A DNA stretch of 64,000 nucleotides from Corylus avellana. Lineage: Eukaryota; Streptophyta; Magnoliopsida; Fagales; Betulaceae. The stretch covers positions 7,932,608 through 7,996,607 of the forward strand of contig NC_081551.1 of NCBI RefSeq assembly GCF_901000735.1, written 5' to 3'. Under the pieces are notes generated by a model. That model worked only from the letters and a program-made list of their open reading frames with translations, did not search any database and had not been told where the DNA came from. The stretch's first letter is position 1. Every line of letters starts with the position of its first letter. Shown here piece after piece: positions 47,702 through 58,359 of this stretch. The translations under genes and the position numbers were made by a program.

Positions 47702-48018
47702 CCACTTTTAGCATTGGTGGACGTGTGATTGATCAATATAGGAGTTCACTCAAGCCTGACATTGCTGAGGCATTAGTTTGCACCAAAGATTGGTTATATG
47801 GAGATGAAGGTAATATTAGTTATTTCCATATTTAATTTCTTCGTTTATGTGTATTATTTTTTTATTACACTATAATAAAATAATACTAATTCTTCTTATT
47901 TTTTGATATAGAACTCACACAAATGAAGTTGGACTTTGATGGCAAAGAAGATGATGTTTTGACAATTTCCTGTGACATTCCAGATTCATCTGGAGCACAA
48001 TCTATTAATATTTCTTAA
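47702..48018 (+). pseudogene. hAT transposase C-terminal (dimerisation) region
   Basis: Exons 47702-47809 and 47912-48018 are joined across a GT-AG intron. They read 'FSIGGRVIDQYRSSLKPDIA', 'EALVCTKDWLYGDE' and 'ELTQMKLDFDGKEDD', to a stop at 48016-48018. This is the C-terminal hAT dimerisation motif of RICESLEEPER/BED-type transposases. The N-terminal zinc finger and catalytic core are not present in known sequence. Confidence 0.85.
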
Positions 48019-48369
48019 ACTGATTATATTTGTAGTGTTTTATAATTTATATCTTTGGACTTTGATTATATGGGTGGATCATGGATGCCTTCATGGATCC
48101 TTAAGTGGAGTGGCATAATAGACATTGGCTCGTGGGAACCTATTTTGTATTTTGCAAGGAATTATGAATCTAATGTTGATGTAGTTTTGAGTTTTGTTTC
48201 TTTTTGTATTTATTATTTTGTTTTTGTTAGCTTTTTTTTTATTTCGTTGCTAAAATGAAAATCACTTAAATTATAACTATTCTATTATATTAGACATTTT
48301 GATAAATGTATTTGCAGTATGAAAGTATCAAATATGAGTAGAAAATTACTAGATATCAAATGTTAATTG

Positions 48370-48900
48370 TTACTGGCGGGATTATATGCATATGAGAAGT
48401 GAATTTCACAGACCACAGTCCTCAAAAGGATTGGCCACCCACCAGAAACAATAATCCTACCATTGCTTGAGCATGCACTGGGGAAAAATTCGATGGAATG
48501 GGATGCTGCAGCCTTCTCGAAGAATGGGATTCCAATGCATATCTTTGTATCCACAGAAACTATTCACCACCAACCCATTCTTCACTTCAACAATCTAGGG
48601 AAGAAAATTCGATGGAACCCTCACACAAAACATTGGGTTGAAAAGTCAACAATCTCCAATTCCACATATAAAATCCTATCCAACTTCCTTAAACCCTTCC
48701 AAAACATTTATGATCTCTTTTTTTCCTGAAACCCACTCCAGGAGACCCTTTAACCTCCTCTGTCTTTGCACAATTAAATAAGGATCTTGGTCTTCTATGG
48801 CTCTCATAGTCTCATGGTCATGGAATTCAAAAATATTGAGTCTTGGCCCAGGGTTGGATGCTAAAAAAAATGTCTGAGAATTTGTATCTTTGTTCAAATT
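48370..48900. other. Unrecognised coding-like segment inside the hAT
   Basis: Plus-strand frame 48463-48729 ('LEHALGKNSMEWDAAAFSKN') and minus-strand frames 48363-48554 and 48676-48897 ('HDHETMRAIEDQDPYLIVQR', 'RRLKGLLEWVSGKKEIINVL') are longer than their AT-rich surroundings would suggest. I do not recognise either reading. It may be another captured fragment. Confidence 0.35.
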
Positions 48901-49507
48901 AATTTTTTAACACTTTTGTTACATGTGGGACTAAATTATAAGTGGACTATTTTAATAAATGAACTTACTTGTTTTAACTTTTAACTTTTAAGTTTAGGTG
49001 AAATTATGAGTTTAGTAATTTATTTTGGAGTACAATTTGTCAATTACGGTCACTTTCCAATTTTTTTTTTTTTCTTATCCTTTATTAAAACCTTTAATCT
49101 CTTAGAAGTTAGAACTCAATTTTTTGCATTGACTATATTGATGTATTAGTATTATTATTACAATTTTGAATTTTAATTTTTTTTTTTTAAAAAAAATTAT
49201 AGTTTAGGGTAATCGGGTCGTGTCGGGTCGTGTCTACCCATTTATACCCGGTTATTTTAAACGGGTAAAACGGGTCGTGTCGGGTTACCCGATTATTTTC
49301 GTGTCATAATCGTGTCAAACCCGATTACCCGTTTAGCTAAACGGGTCGTGTCTGGGTATAGGCTAATCGTGTAACGGGTACCCGCGGGTCTAATCGGGTC
49401 GTGTATGGGTACCCACTTTGCCACCCCTAGGCTCAAGTGAAGAGCTCTCGCTGGCACCTAGGAGAAGGCTTGGCCCTGAAACTGTAAGGGTGTGTCGAAG
49501 GTAAGAG

Positions 49508-49830
49508 AATCACCTTCAATCCAAAATTAAGTCACTTGTGTTTACAGAATCACCCACTCCACCCAGAAGAAAATCTTGATCACAGTCACCTAGTGCAAGA
49601 CAAATTTTGCTCAAGGCCTAAGCATAAGCTTCGGCGATGACCCATCGACGGTGGCCTTCCAGCTCAACTTGATGGAAGAAGAAAGGAAGCAAATCGATGG
49701 AATCCGGAAATTCGAACATCGAAGTTTTTTGGGATCTTTCTAATGCCAAGTACGAAGCAGGGCCTGAACCTGTCGAGGGATTCCATTTGCTGATCATGGT
49801 TGATTTAGAAATTGGACGAATGCTATGTTG
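49508..49830 (+). pseudogene. Captured DUF868-family gene fragment (in Pack-MULE)
   Basis: Shifted frames read 'IKSLVFTESPTPPRRK', 'LITVT' stop 'CKTNFAQGLSISFGDD' and 'NIEVFWDLSNAKYEAGPEPV', then 'EGFHLLIMVDLEIG'. The order and words match plant DUF868 proteins ('VTWCK', 'VFWDL.NAK', 'GPEPV.G'). The usual Trp of 'VTWCK' is a TAG stop, and at least two frameshifts are present, so it is non-coding now. It follows the IDM1-like donor directly, so two unrelated genes are fused in one element. Confidence 0.78.
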
Positions 49831-50189
49831 GGGGCATAAATTTTTTACTTTTTACATTTTTATTTTTACTTTTTTATTTTTTTTATAATTATATTATTAT
49901 TTTTAATTATTATTTTATTTTTTTTATTTTTTTTTACTTTTTAGGACACGTGTCGTATTATGGGAGTGACATGTGGAAATTCCGTTAAGTATGACTAACA
50001 GAACTAACAGAGATATTGATTTTGTCTTTTCCCATAGGTTGAGTACTAGATTTGTCACGTTTTAAAACTTAAGGGGGAAAAAATAAAAAAGTGAAAACTG
50101 AGATACCAAAAAAGTTATTAACCCAAATAAGTATTACATAAATAAATTGTGGAAACTCAGAGGTTACTGATAATATCGTTTCAAATGCT

Positions 50190-50692
50190 CAGCATTCTAA
50201 GGTCTCTGTAACGGCTTCCCTTCCACATTTTGTAGGTAGTAAACTCCTTGTCGATGGCTCTGAACAACTTTATATGGCCCTTCCCACATTGGTCCCAACT
50301 TGCCTTCCGCTGGATCCTGAGTGGCTATGCTAACCTTCCGAAGAACCCAGTCCCCTATCTTGCACTGTCTCAGCTTGACCTTCTTGTTGAAATATCTGGC
50401 TATTCTTTGTTGATAGGAAGCCAGCAGTGCTTGTGCGTCATCTCTCTTTTCTTGGAGCAAATCTAGGCTTAACTTGATGCTTTCTTCATTCATTTCGGGA
50501 TTGTAGTGCTTTACCCGGAAGCTGATCGAACCAACCTCTACAGGAATGACTGCCTCGAAACCGAACGCCAATAAGAACGGAGTTTCTCTCGTTGGTGTTT
50601 GGATTGTAGTTCTGTAAGACCAAAGTACCTCCGGAAGGAACTCTACCCATGATCCCTTCTTATCCTCGAGCTTTTTCTTCAGTGTCTTTATC
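50190..50692 (-). pseudogene. Gypsy integrase C-terminal part
   Basis: Minus strand from the copia insertion: 'KTLKKKLEDKKGSWVEFLPE', then 'VLWSYRTTIQTPTRETPF', 'AFGFEAVIPVEVG', 'GDWVLRKV' and 'GKLGPMWEGPYKV'. Near the end 'GKPLQRP' is followed by TAG where the family has Trp, then 'NAEHLKRYY'. The terminal TAG implies a decayed copy. Confidence 0.88.
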
Positions 50693-50697
50693 AGGGT

Positions 50698-51569
50698 TGT
50701 CAGTATTTTTGTTGGCTTAATTCAGTTCCAAAATGCAGAAGCTACTATTTATAGGCTCTAACACTAATATAAAATGCTCAGAATCAAATCTCCACCGTTC
50801 ATAGTATAGATTCATGTGTCATAAATGTCCCTGGAAAGTTTCAGCTCAATTGGACCACAAACACCCATCGATCGAAGCTGTTGATCAAGGACCGACAAAA
50901 TTTCCAAATTGCAGATGATTTCTAATTTTCACCCTCGTAGTCCCTGTCTGGACTGGCCCTCCCCCTATCCGGAAAGCAGTTCCAGAAACTCTATTTCTGC
51001 TCCGCAAGGCCCTCTCCGGACAGCCTGTACCTATTATGCCAAAAACGTGTTTTTAGTGGGCCTAGTTCTAGGGTTTGATGTACTGATATATATACACCAT
51101 TATAGAAGCGAGAGGCACGAATTTTAGAACCCTAGAATTTGTGTGAGGCTGTGCTTGAGTGATTATTTTGTTGTGAGCCAAATTGATTCTTCTTACAGGA
51201 TTTTTGTTAGTTTTGATTGCGTGCTTAATTGAAGTCTATCGGAAGGGTCCGATAAAAGAGAATCACGTTGAACAAAATTGTAAGCGAGGAGACAAGTTGG
51301 AGGCTTGTCGATCTTACAGAGCCAAGGTCTTGCAAAGGGTTGTAAGTGTTCCTAGTGTTTGAAATCTTTGGATAATCTTTTGATAGTGATTTCCTGAATT
51401 TGGCTGCCCTGGAGAGGTTTTACTTTTAGAACGTTTTCCAAAAGGTTTCTTCTTTTTCACCAAAATCTTTGTGTTTGATTTTACTTGTTTTTGGTGATTG
51501 TTTGCTTATATTTAAGTATCCGTTAATTCTGCATAAAATTATGATATTTTCTCTGTTAAGCGTCTTTCA
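50698..51569 (+). repeat. Left LTR of the copia element
   Basis: 872 bp, flanked by AGGGT on the left and the primer binding site on the right. Its 3' half resembles the LTR-like segments at 1-968 and 6195-7160. Confidence 0.92.
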
Positions 51570-51639
51570 ATTGGTATCAGAGCAGGTTCACCCTGTGAAG
51601 GATTAAATTCCTGAGTGTGATCTTTGTTTCTTGTTTAAG

Positions 51640-53392
51640 ATGTCTCAAACCCTTAACACTGTGCCTAATTTTAATGGATCAAATTATGGCTATTGGAAGT
51701 TCCGTATGAGATTTTTCCTAAGATCTATTGATGTTTGGCATGTCATTGAATCTGGATTTAAAGCTATAGATAATTAGACAGCCGAATGATCTAATGTTGA
51801 AAAACAAACTCGTATAGGGAATAACAAAGCTATGAATGCTCTCTAGAATTTCAAATTATGAAAGTGCCAAGGATGCATGGGAGATCCTAGAAATTATGTA
51901 TGAAGGAACTAATCTTGTTAAAGTTTCAAAACTTCAAATGTTAGTTTCTCAATTTGAGGATATTAAAATTAGAGGATGAGACATTCAATGATTTTTTTTG
52001 GTAAATTTAGCGAAATTAGAAATTCCATGATAAATCTTGGAAAGAAAGTTTCTGACACTAAACTTATTCGAAAAGTTATGAGTTCACTCCCTGAAAGATT
52101 CAAAATGAAGGTAACTGCTATTCAGTCATGCACTGATCTTAATACCATAAGGATAGAAGAGTTAGTTGGTGCTCTTCAAACTTATGAGTTTTCCTTGCCT
52201 CAACCTAGGAAAAATAAGGATATTGCCCTTAGAACTCCGATGAGTTATCTGATGAGGATTCACCAGATGATGAGGAACTTGCCTTGATAGCTAGAAGGTA
52301 TTTTAGGAATGAACATAGAATTTTCAAGAAATTTGGAAAACAAAAAGAGAGTACTCAGGATATAAATGAAAGAGACCCACGTGGTCCAAAATGTTATGAG
52401 TGTTCTGGCTGTGGTCATGTGCGAAAGGATTGTGCTAACCTCAAGAGTAATAAGCCAAAAGATCAAAAAGCCTTCAGTATTACCTTAAATGACATTGATG
52501 AGGAAGAAACTCCTAATTATGTGGCATTTGTTGCATCCTATGATTCTGATGATTCTAATCAATCAGATGTTTAGTCTGCCTTTGATAATGAATCAAATAG
52601 GGTTAATGATCTTCAAAACTCCTTTAACAATTTAATGGAAAATTTTTCTATGCTTAGAAATACTAACTTGAAAATTGTTAAGGATGTTAAGAATCTTGAG
52701 CTTGAAAAGGATAATTTGTTGAAATCTTTGAGTGATTCACATGCTATTTGCAATACTCTCAAATCTGAAAATCATGTGTTAATTGCTAAAAATAAATCCC
52801 GTCAAAATGATCTGATTGCATCTAAAAATCACTTGAGTAAATTCTCTAGTGAAAAGCTTGATAAAATGTTGCATATTCAAAAGCATTCTAGTGACAGATC
52901 TGGTTTAGGATTTGATAAAATTGCTTCTTTGTCTTTTAACCGTGCTTCTACTTCAAAGACTGTTTTTGTTAAACCAGTGAAAGTAGAAGAATCTTCAAGT
53001 GAAGAAAAACAAGTAATTGCTATGACTCCTCAAGGTAAGAAAGGTAAGAAAATCTATATTGAGCTTCATGCATGTACCCTACACCTAGAGTCGTACATCA
53101 TCCAAGGAAATTACCTTCTCAAATGTTTGTCCCTACATGTCATCACTGTGGAAAAGTAGGTCACATTCGACCTCACTGTTTTAATTTGAAACCTCATGTG
53201 CATATAAATGAAAATTTATATTCTAGGAAAAAAAATGAGGGTTTAGTCATAATGATGAGAGAAGTGCTATCTAGGCTAGATAAGTTTGAGCAAAGTCATA
53301 AGTCTAAACCTAAGATTTCTCAAGTTTGGGTTAGGAATGATGATACCATTCACCACTTGAGGGGAAGTGGTGATGATCTCACCTTATGTTAG
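51640..53392 (+). pseudogene. Copia gag with two CCHC zinc knuckles, broken
   Basis: Opens 'MSQTLNTVPNFNGSNYGYWK' and stops at TAG near 51776. It resumes in other frames with UBN2-type text ('MSSLPERFKMKVTAIQSC'), a CCHC box 'CYECSGCGHVRKDC' (about 52392), a coiled-coil-like stretch, and a second box 'CHHCGKVGHIRPHC' (about 53141). The last words 'VRNDDTIHHLRGSG' are where copia polyproteins normally continue into protease, but nothing follows. Confidence 0.85.
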
Positions 53393-54708
53393 GTGAGTTA
53401 GCCATATGCCTAGGATTGATTTTCTTACATATCTTTGCATATCTTAGAGGATGTTGTTTTTCGTTTTGCATTCCATTTTTGTTTTATTTGTTTTGAAATT
53501 GTCTTTTGTGTGTGTGCATTTCTTTTGTGAAAAATAACAAAAAGACAAAAATATTTTACTTTGGTTGTTGTTCTTTTCTTTATTGTCTTATGCACCTAGA
53601 TAATCTATTAATTTCTCATGTTGCTTCTATGGATTTAATTCCTTGTGTCTTGGAATGTTCTTAATATGCATGATATGAAAATTTGTGTCAATGGACTTGT
53701 TTTTGTGGTTACCTAAAGCCTGAGCTTATGTGGTACATTTTGCTTATACTTTATCCCTTACACACATTTAAGCTTAAATTGATGTTTTGTTTCACTTTAT
53801 TTGTGAGGTCTGTTAGGTAACCATATGAGATTTTTGCCTAGTCATATTTTTCAAATTGACTATATGCTAGTTTAACTTCGGGCTTATAAATTCCTGTTTT
53901 CTCTTTTGTGATTAGCACTACAAGTTTAAGGGCACTTTCTCATAGAAAAAAATAAACAAAATAGTGAAACAAAACAAATAAAATCAAAAGATCATATTCT
54001 GAAAGGAATTTGTTTTACTGTGTCAAACTTATGCAAATTGTTTTACAAAGAGAAAAGTATAGGATGAGAGTGACTAGGCCCTAGTATGATAAGGTTTGAC
54101 TTTTGATTTGAACTTGTCAAAACCTCATGGTGGTGAAACTTTCTCCTCATTTTGTAAGTTGATCATTTTTCTCTTTGAATGGCTTACACACACACACACA
54201 CACCACTCAAGCATGGGTTGACTGGAATATTTTCTTTGCTTGGGTTAAGCAATATGAGTTTCTTGTCATTTCTAGTCTCATATATATTTTGCATATTTGG
54301 AGCATGTTTGGGATATTCATTGTGAGATACATGAGTCGTTGATGTGTGTGTCATGTGGATTCATTGGCCTTTTGAGGGGGAGAAGTCTTGTTCATTTCAA
54401 GTTTCTTATTGTTATTAAGTCATGCATTGAGGGAGAGTTTTGTTTATGTGTTTCATGATCTTGCATTTTATACTTTTTGTATTTTTTTTAAGTTTTGATC
54501 ATGAATATTTTTGTGTTGGTGACACTCTTATACCTGTTCTCCATATGTTTGATATGTTTTGCGAAGTGTTTCAGGAATCCTTTTGTCAATTTGTGACAAA
54601 AAGGGGGAGAAAATTGAATTGACAACAACCATTTATCATGTATATCCTACATTTTGGTTGTCTTTGGATTCTGCTTGGTTTTGTCACCAAATTGCCAAAG
54701 GAGGAGTT
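53393..54708. other. Non-coding 3' interior of the copia element
   Basis: No pol coding. It contains a CA microsatellite (54187-54203) and three polypurine-tract-like strings ('ttgagggggagaag' at about 54374, 'attgagggagag' at about 54426, 'aaaaagggggagaaaa' at about 54598). Confidence 0.7.
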
Positions 54709-55596
54709 TGTTAGTATTTTTGTTGGCTCAATTCGGTTCCAAAATGCAGAGGCTACTTTTTACGGGCTTAAACACTAATATAAAATGCTCGGAATCAAAT
54801 CTCCACCAATCATAATGTATATTCATGTGTCATGAACGTCATTGAGAAGTTTCAGCTCAATCGGACCACAAACACCCATCCATCGAAGCTGTTGATCAAG
54901 GACCGACAAAATTTTCAGATTTCTAATGATTGCTGATTTTTACCCTCTGCAATCCCTGTCTGGACAGGTCCTCCCCCTCTTTGGACAGCAGTTTCAGAAA
55001 CTCTGTTTTTGCTCCGCAAAGACCTGTTCAGATAGCCCATTAACTTGTGACACCCCGTACCTATTATGCCCAAAAACGTATTTTTAGTGGGCCCAAGTCT
55101 AGGGTTTGATATATATATATATATATATCTAGAAGAGAGATGCACGAATTTTAGAACCCTAGAATTCGTGTGAGGCTGTGCTTGAGTGATTATTTTGTTG
55201 TGAGCCAAATTGATTCCTCCTAGAGGATTTTTGTTAGTTTTGATTGTGTGTTTAATTGAAATTTATCGAAAGGGTCCAATAAAGGAGAATCACATTGAAG
55301 AAGATTGTGAGTGAAGAGACAAGTTGGAGGCTTGTCGATCTTACAGAGCCAAGGTCTTGCAAAGGGTTGTAAGTGTTCCTAGTGTCTGTAATCTCTGCAT
55401 AATCTTTTGATAGTGATTTCCTATGTTTAGCTGCGCCGAAGAGGTTTTACTTTTAGAACATTTTTTAAAAAGTTTCCTCTTCATCACCAAAATCTTTGTG
55501 TTTGATTTTACCTGTTTTTGGTTATTGTTTGTTTAGATTTAAATATCCGTTAATTCCGCATAAAATTATGATATTTTCTTTGTTAGGCGTCTTTCA
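54709..55596 (+). repeat. Right LTR of the copia element
   Basis: 888 bp, preceded by 'ccaaaggaggag' (polypurine tract) and followed by AGGGT. Confidence 0.92.
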
Positions 55597-55601
55597 AGGG
55601 T

Positions 55602-56178
55602 CTTATTCATTGCTTTTACTTGATTGTTTGCTTGTGGATGTCCCGAGGATGAGAAGTAATTTCTGATGTGTAGATTTGCAGTCAAGCTGCTTGCCATTGT
55701 CGGTCACAAAGGCGTGAAGAATATCGTACCGACAAACGACCGATATTCAGAGAAAATTCCTTATGTCCCCGATAGTTATGGTAGCCAATGCTTCAGCTTC
55801 CACCCACTTTGTATAGTAGTCAATGGCGACCACGACAAACCTACATCCTCCCTTTCCCGTCAGAAGTGGCCCCACCAGGTCGACCCCACATTGCGCAAAA
55901 GGCCATGGTGCCGATAGAGGACTTAGCTCCTTAGGTGGACTGGTTGTCGCTTTGTCAAATTGGTGGCATTTGTTATAGTGTTTGACCATTTCATGGGAGT
56001 CCTTGTTCATCCCAGACAACCTTATGGGCCAACATTCTTCCTCTGAGTGACTTCCACACACACTTTCGTGAATCTCTTTGAGTATGTAGGTGGCTTTGTC
56101 CTTTGACAGGCACTTGAATAGAGGAAGAGTGAAGCCTTTTAGATAGAGAATTCCGTCTATAGCGGGCGGCCTGGATGC
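55602..56178 (-). pseudogene. Gypsy integrase zinc-binding and catalytic part
   Basis: On the minus strand: 'ATYILKEIHESVCGSHS' and 'HYNKCHQFDKA' (the HHCC region), then 'CGVDLVGPLLTGKGGCRFVV' and 'VVAIDYYTKWVEAEAL', and after a shift 'VTDNGKQ' with 'LLLILGTSTSKQ'. The two catalytic Asp contexts are visible. The third (Glu) region is cut by the copia insertion. Upstream pol is missing. Confidence 0.85.
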
Positions 56179-56260
56179 TATGACAATGAAGTACAATGAA
56201 GTACAAATCTTCAACGTATGATTGATGCTATGACAATGAAGTACAAATCTTCAAGCATAG
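56179..56260. repeat. Short tandem duplication at the gypsy truncation point
   Basis: 'gatgctatgacaatgaagta' occurs at about 56172 and 56225, with 'tgaagtacaa' additionally doubled inside the first copy. It marks the point where gypsy homology ends. Confidence 0.8.
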
Positions 56261-56593
56261 GAAACTCCTGGCTACTTCAATTCATGTACTGGTCAATTTA
56301 TTGTCTGTCTTGTTTTACATTTCCTCAAATTTCTTGAACGTGTCAAGCAATCAGCAACACAACTTTTTGTCTCTATAGAAAAATGTGAGATGCCACAAAA
56401 TAATACAATTCAACAAGTCAGTCTTTATCTAAAATTGTAGAACAAAAGATTTTAAAAATAAAAAAAACAGTTTTGATTAAAATCAGCAAGAAACATCGAC
56501 CGGGTCTCTATGGTAATTATCTATTCTCATTTCTCTTTTCCTAAGAAAAAATTGACATTTATTTCTATTTTATATCACATCAATTAATATTTT
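56261..56593. other. Intergenic DNA, no gene seen
   Basis: AT-rich sequence without supported features. Confidence 0.5.
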
Positions 56594-57020
56594 TGGAAAA
56601 ATTTTACTTGACCTCAACGAATTGTTTTCACTTTTAAAATATCTTCCTGAAAGTTCAATTTATTTTAATTTATTGTATCCAATTTTGAATTCTTTTCAAT
56701 ATCCTCCCGGTTAGAATTTTGCATTAAATTCCAACAAAATTCGTAAAATACCTCCTTTGTTTTAGGGAAAAAAATTGCAAATATTAAAGCGTTGGTATGA
56801 ATTTAACAGTATTTCTAAAAATACCCATGTCTCAATCTTTGCAAAAAAAAAATTAAAAATTTTTTTTATTTAAAAAAAGGATATTTTGATAATTTTGTTG
56901 AGATTTAACAGAAAATTCTAACGAAAAAAGACATTAAAAAAAATTAAAAGTTGAATACACTAAATTAAAAGGTTTTGAAATATTATAAAATGAGCGACAA
57001 TTTATGAGATAAGTTTTCCA
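56594..57020. mobile_element. Mutator-type MITE, 427 bp
   Basis: The arms TGGAAAAATTTTACTTGACC and, inverted, TGGAAAACTTATCTCATAAA continue with 'TTTTAAAATAT/TTTTATAATAT' and 'TTAATTTA.TGTAT' tracts. The flanks TAATATTTT and TAATTTTTT are a 9-bp duplication with one difference. Confidence 0.75.
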
Positions 57021-57476
57021 TAATTTTTTCTTTCTTTCTCGTATCAAAACTCTTTGTCAACCTCACCCGCTCCTCGGCAAAGTTAAAGATCACAAATCTA
57101 TAAAACATACGTTTCTTCATGAAATAGAATTAATTTCCTAAAATATCAATGAATATTTTTTTGTTGCCAGCAAAAATATCTAATAGTTTCAAAAAATAAA
57201 TTAAAAATGAACAAATCTTCTTCCCAATAATGTTTTTTACTCATTCAAAGCTAATAGATATTTTGAATAGTCGCATCGGCTCATTCCATAACTCAATTAT
57301 TGCCAAAAATATAATAAAACATGTTTTTTCCACCCATCCCCCCCGAATCGACAAGTGCCATTTTAGAACCTTCAAGGAACATCTTTGCCTTAAAAGGCAA
57401 CTATCTAGAAGTATCTACCGTCGCAAAGATCTGTCTGGAACCAATTATTTCTGACCCAAAGTTAACGCACACTTTA

Positions 57477-57512
<36 letters not shown>

Positions 57513-57793
57513 TTATGATCTGATGCGGCACGTCACGATTAAATGTTATATGTCACGTTTAAATTTGTTGGGCATAAAGTCGTTCAATCCCGATGATATC
57601 ACAAAGATATCCCAATATCATCTAGTAGTTTAATCAACGGTTAAGATTCAATTTCTCAAAATCTCTTTTCATTTTCTCTCTCTTATTAAATGTTACTAAA
57701 AGTAAGTCAACTTTAAAATTTAATCATGACCGTTGATTCAACTACAGCATACATGCTGTTATTGCAATCAAATGCAATCTTTTACAATGGAGC
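57021..57793. other. Intergenic DNA, no gene seen
   Basis: AT-rich, with a TA microsatellite at 57478-57508. The overlapping frames at 57230-57518 lack any domain. Confidence 0.5.
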
Positions 57794-57893
57794 NNNNNNN
57801 NNNNNNNNNNNNNNNNNNNNNNNNNNNNNNNNNNNNNNNNNNNNNNNNNNNNNNNNNNNNNNNNNNNNNNNNNNNNNNNNNNNNNNNNNNNNN
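57794..57893. other. Assembly gap, 100 N
   Basis: Placeholder gap at the left edge of a cluster of TGACGTG-type repeats. Confidence 0.99.
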
Positions 57894-58323
57894 CGCGTCA
57901 AAAGTTTTTGACGTGCCACACATGGCATGTCAAAAACATATAATATAATATTTAATTATATTATATAATTTAAAATATAATAAATTATATTTATTTTAAT
58001 TTTATTAAGATTATATATTAAATTATATTTGTATTAAAATTATATTTACTCTATCATATAATTTATTCTATTATATCATTTTTTTTCTTCTTATATGTCC
58101 ACATTATATATCCATACAAGTATACAACACAATTATAATTAATTAGAGAATAAATAAATTAATATTCTAGATGTATAGATAATTAGATGTATTCACTCAC
58201 CGACCACATATTTTGTGTTGGCCGAGTTCATGTGAGATTTGCGAGTCTTATAAAATAAATGTATTCAGTATGTTTTATATATTTTTAAAAAATTAATATG
58301 GCTATCATATTAATATTACTAGA

Positions 58324-58359
<36 letters not shown>

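Larger units (their letters stand above)
47357..49429 (+). mobile_element. hAT transposon nested in the Pack-MULE, 8-bp target duplication
   Basis: Starts TAGGGCCGGCAATTTTG and ends ACTTTGCCACCCCTA, imperfect TIRs. GGCTCAAG flanks it on both sides exactly (47349-47356 and 49430-49437). Subterminal regions are packed with GGGTCGTGTC/GACACGACCC words. It contains a transposase 3' end (47702-48018) and a 100-N gap. Part of the transposase may lie in the gap, but at the stated length it cannot hold a full hAT transposase. Confidence 0.93.
47166..49500 (+). pseudogene. Captured first exon of an IDM1-like PHD/acetyltransferase gene, split by hAT
   Basis: The coding pieces are 47166-47356 and 49438-49500. 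They read 'MEDGLRSGGQSGLVVKNKNS', then 'SGCLIVRKK', 'SESKKKKRLRLVMGNSGSS' and, after the hAT, 'EELSLAPRRRLGPETVRVCR', ending at a perfect donor (CGAAG/GTAAGAG). This matches the N-terminal exon of plant acyltransferase proteins with RING/FYVE/PHD fingers (INCREASED DNA METHYLATION 1-like), recognised from memory. Without the hAT insertion the frame would be open. The catalytic and PHD domains are absent. Confidence 0.75.
46614..50124. mobile_element. Pack-MULE carrying captured host-gene fragments
   Basis: The ends GGGTTAATAACTTTTTTG (left) and the inverse of the same (right) start TIRs of about 260 bp (46614-46875 and 49835-50124). The arms share 'GACAAATCTAGTAC', 'CAACCTATGG', 'TTTCCAC' and 'CACGTGTCCTAAAAA'. 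AAATAAGTA flanks both sides exactly (46605-46613 and 50125-50133), the 9-bp duplication expected of Mutator elements. Between the TIRs are pieces of at least two host genes and an unrecognised exon, and no Mutator transposase. A hAT element (47357-49429) is nested inside. Without it the element would be about 1.43 kb. It sits inside the gypsy element. Confidence 0.93.
50698..55596 (+). mobile_element. Copia-type LTR element lacking pol, inserted in gypsy integrase
   Basis: Both LTRs (50698-51569 and 54709-55596) start TGT(C/T)AGTATTTTTGTTGG and end GTCTTTCA. AGGGT is duplicated at 50693-50697 and 55597-55601. The primer site TGGTATCAGAGC (51572-51583) follows the left LTR. Polypurine tracts (for example 'gacaaaaagggggagaaaa' at about 54596) precede the right LTR. 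The 3.1-kb interior has gag only, with no integrase, RT or RNase H. The two LTRs are clearly diverged, so the insertion is old. Gag with two CCHC boxes and multiple polypurine tracts suggest a Sirevirus-like origin (inference). Confidence 0.93.
44923..56178 (-). mobile_element. Ty3/gypsy (Tat-like) element, truncated and multiply interrupted
   Basis: Minus-strand integrase pieces at 55602-56178 and 50190-50692 join across a copia insertion. Beyond the pol 3' end lies a plus-strand (antisense) Transposase_28-type ORF at 44923-45915, an arrangement known from Tat-lineage elements. Gag, protease and RT are missing above 56178. A Pack-MULE (46614-50124) separates pol from the antisense ORF. LTRs were not identified, so the outer limits are approximate and the lineage call is inference from the integrase C-terminal style and the antisense ORF. 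Confidence 0.72.
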
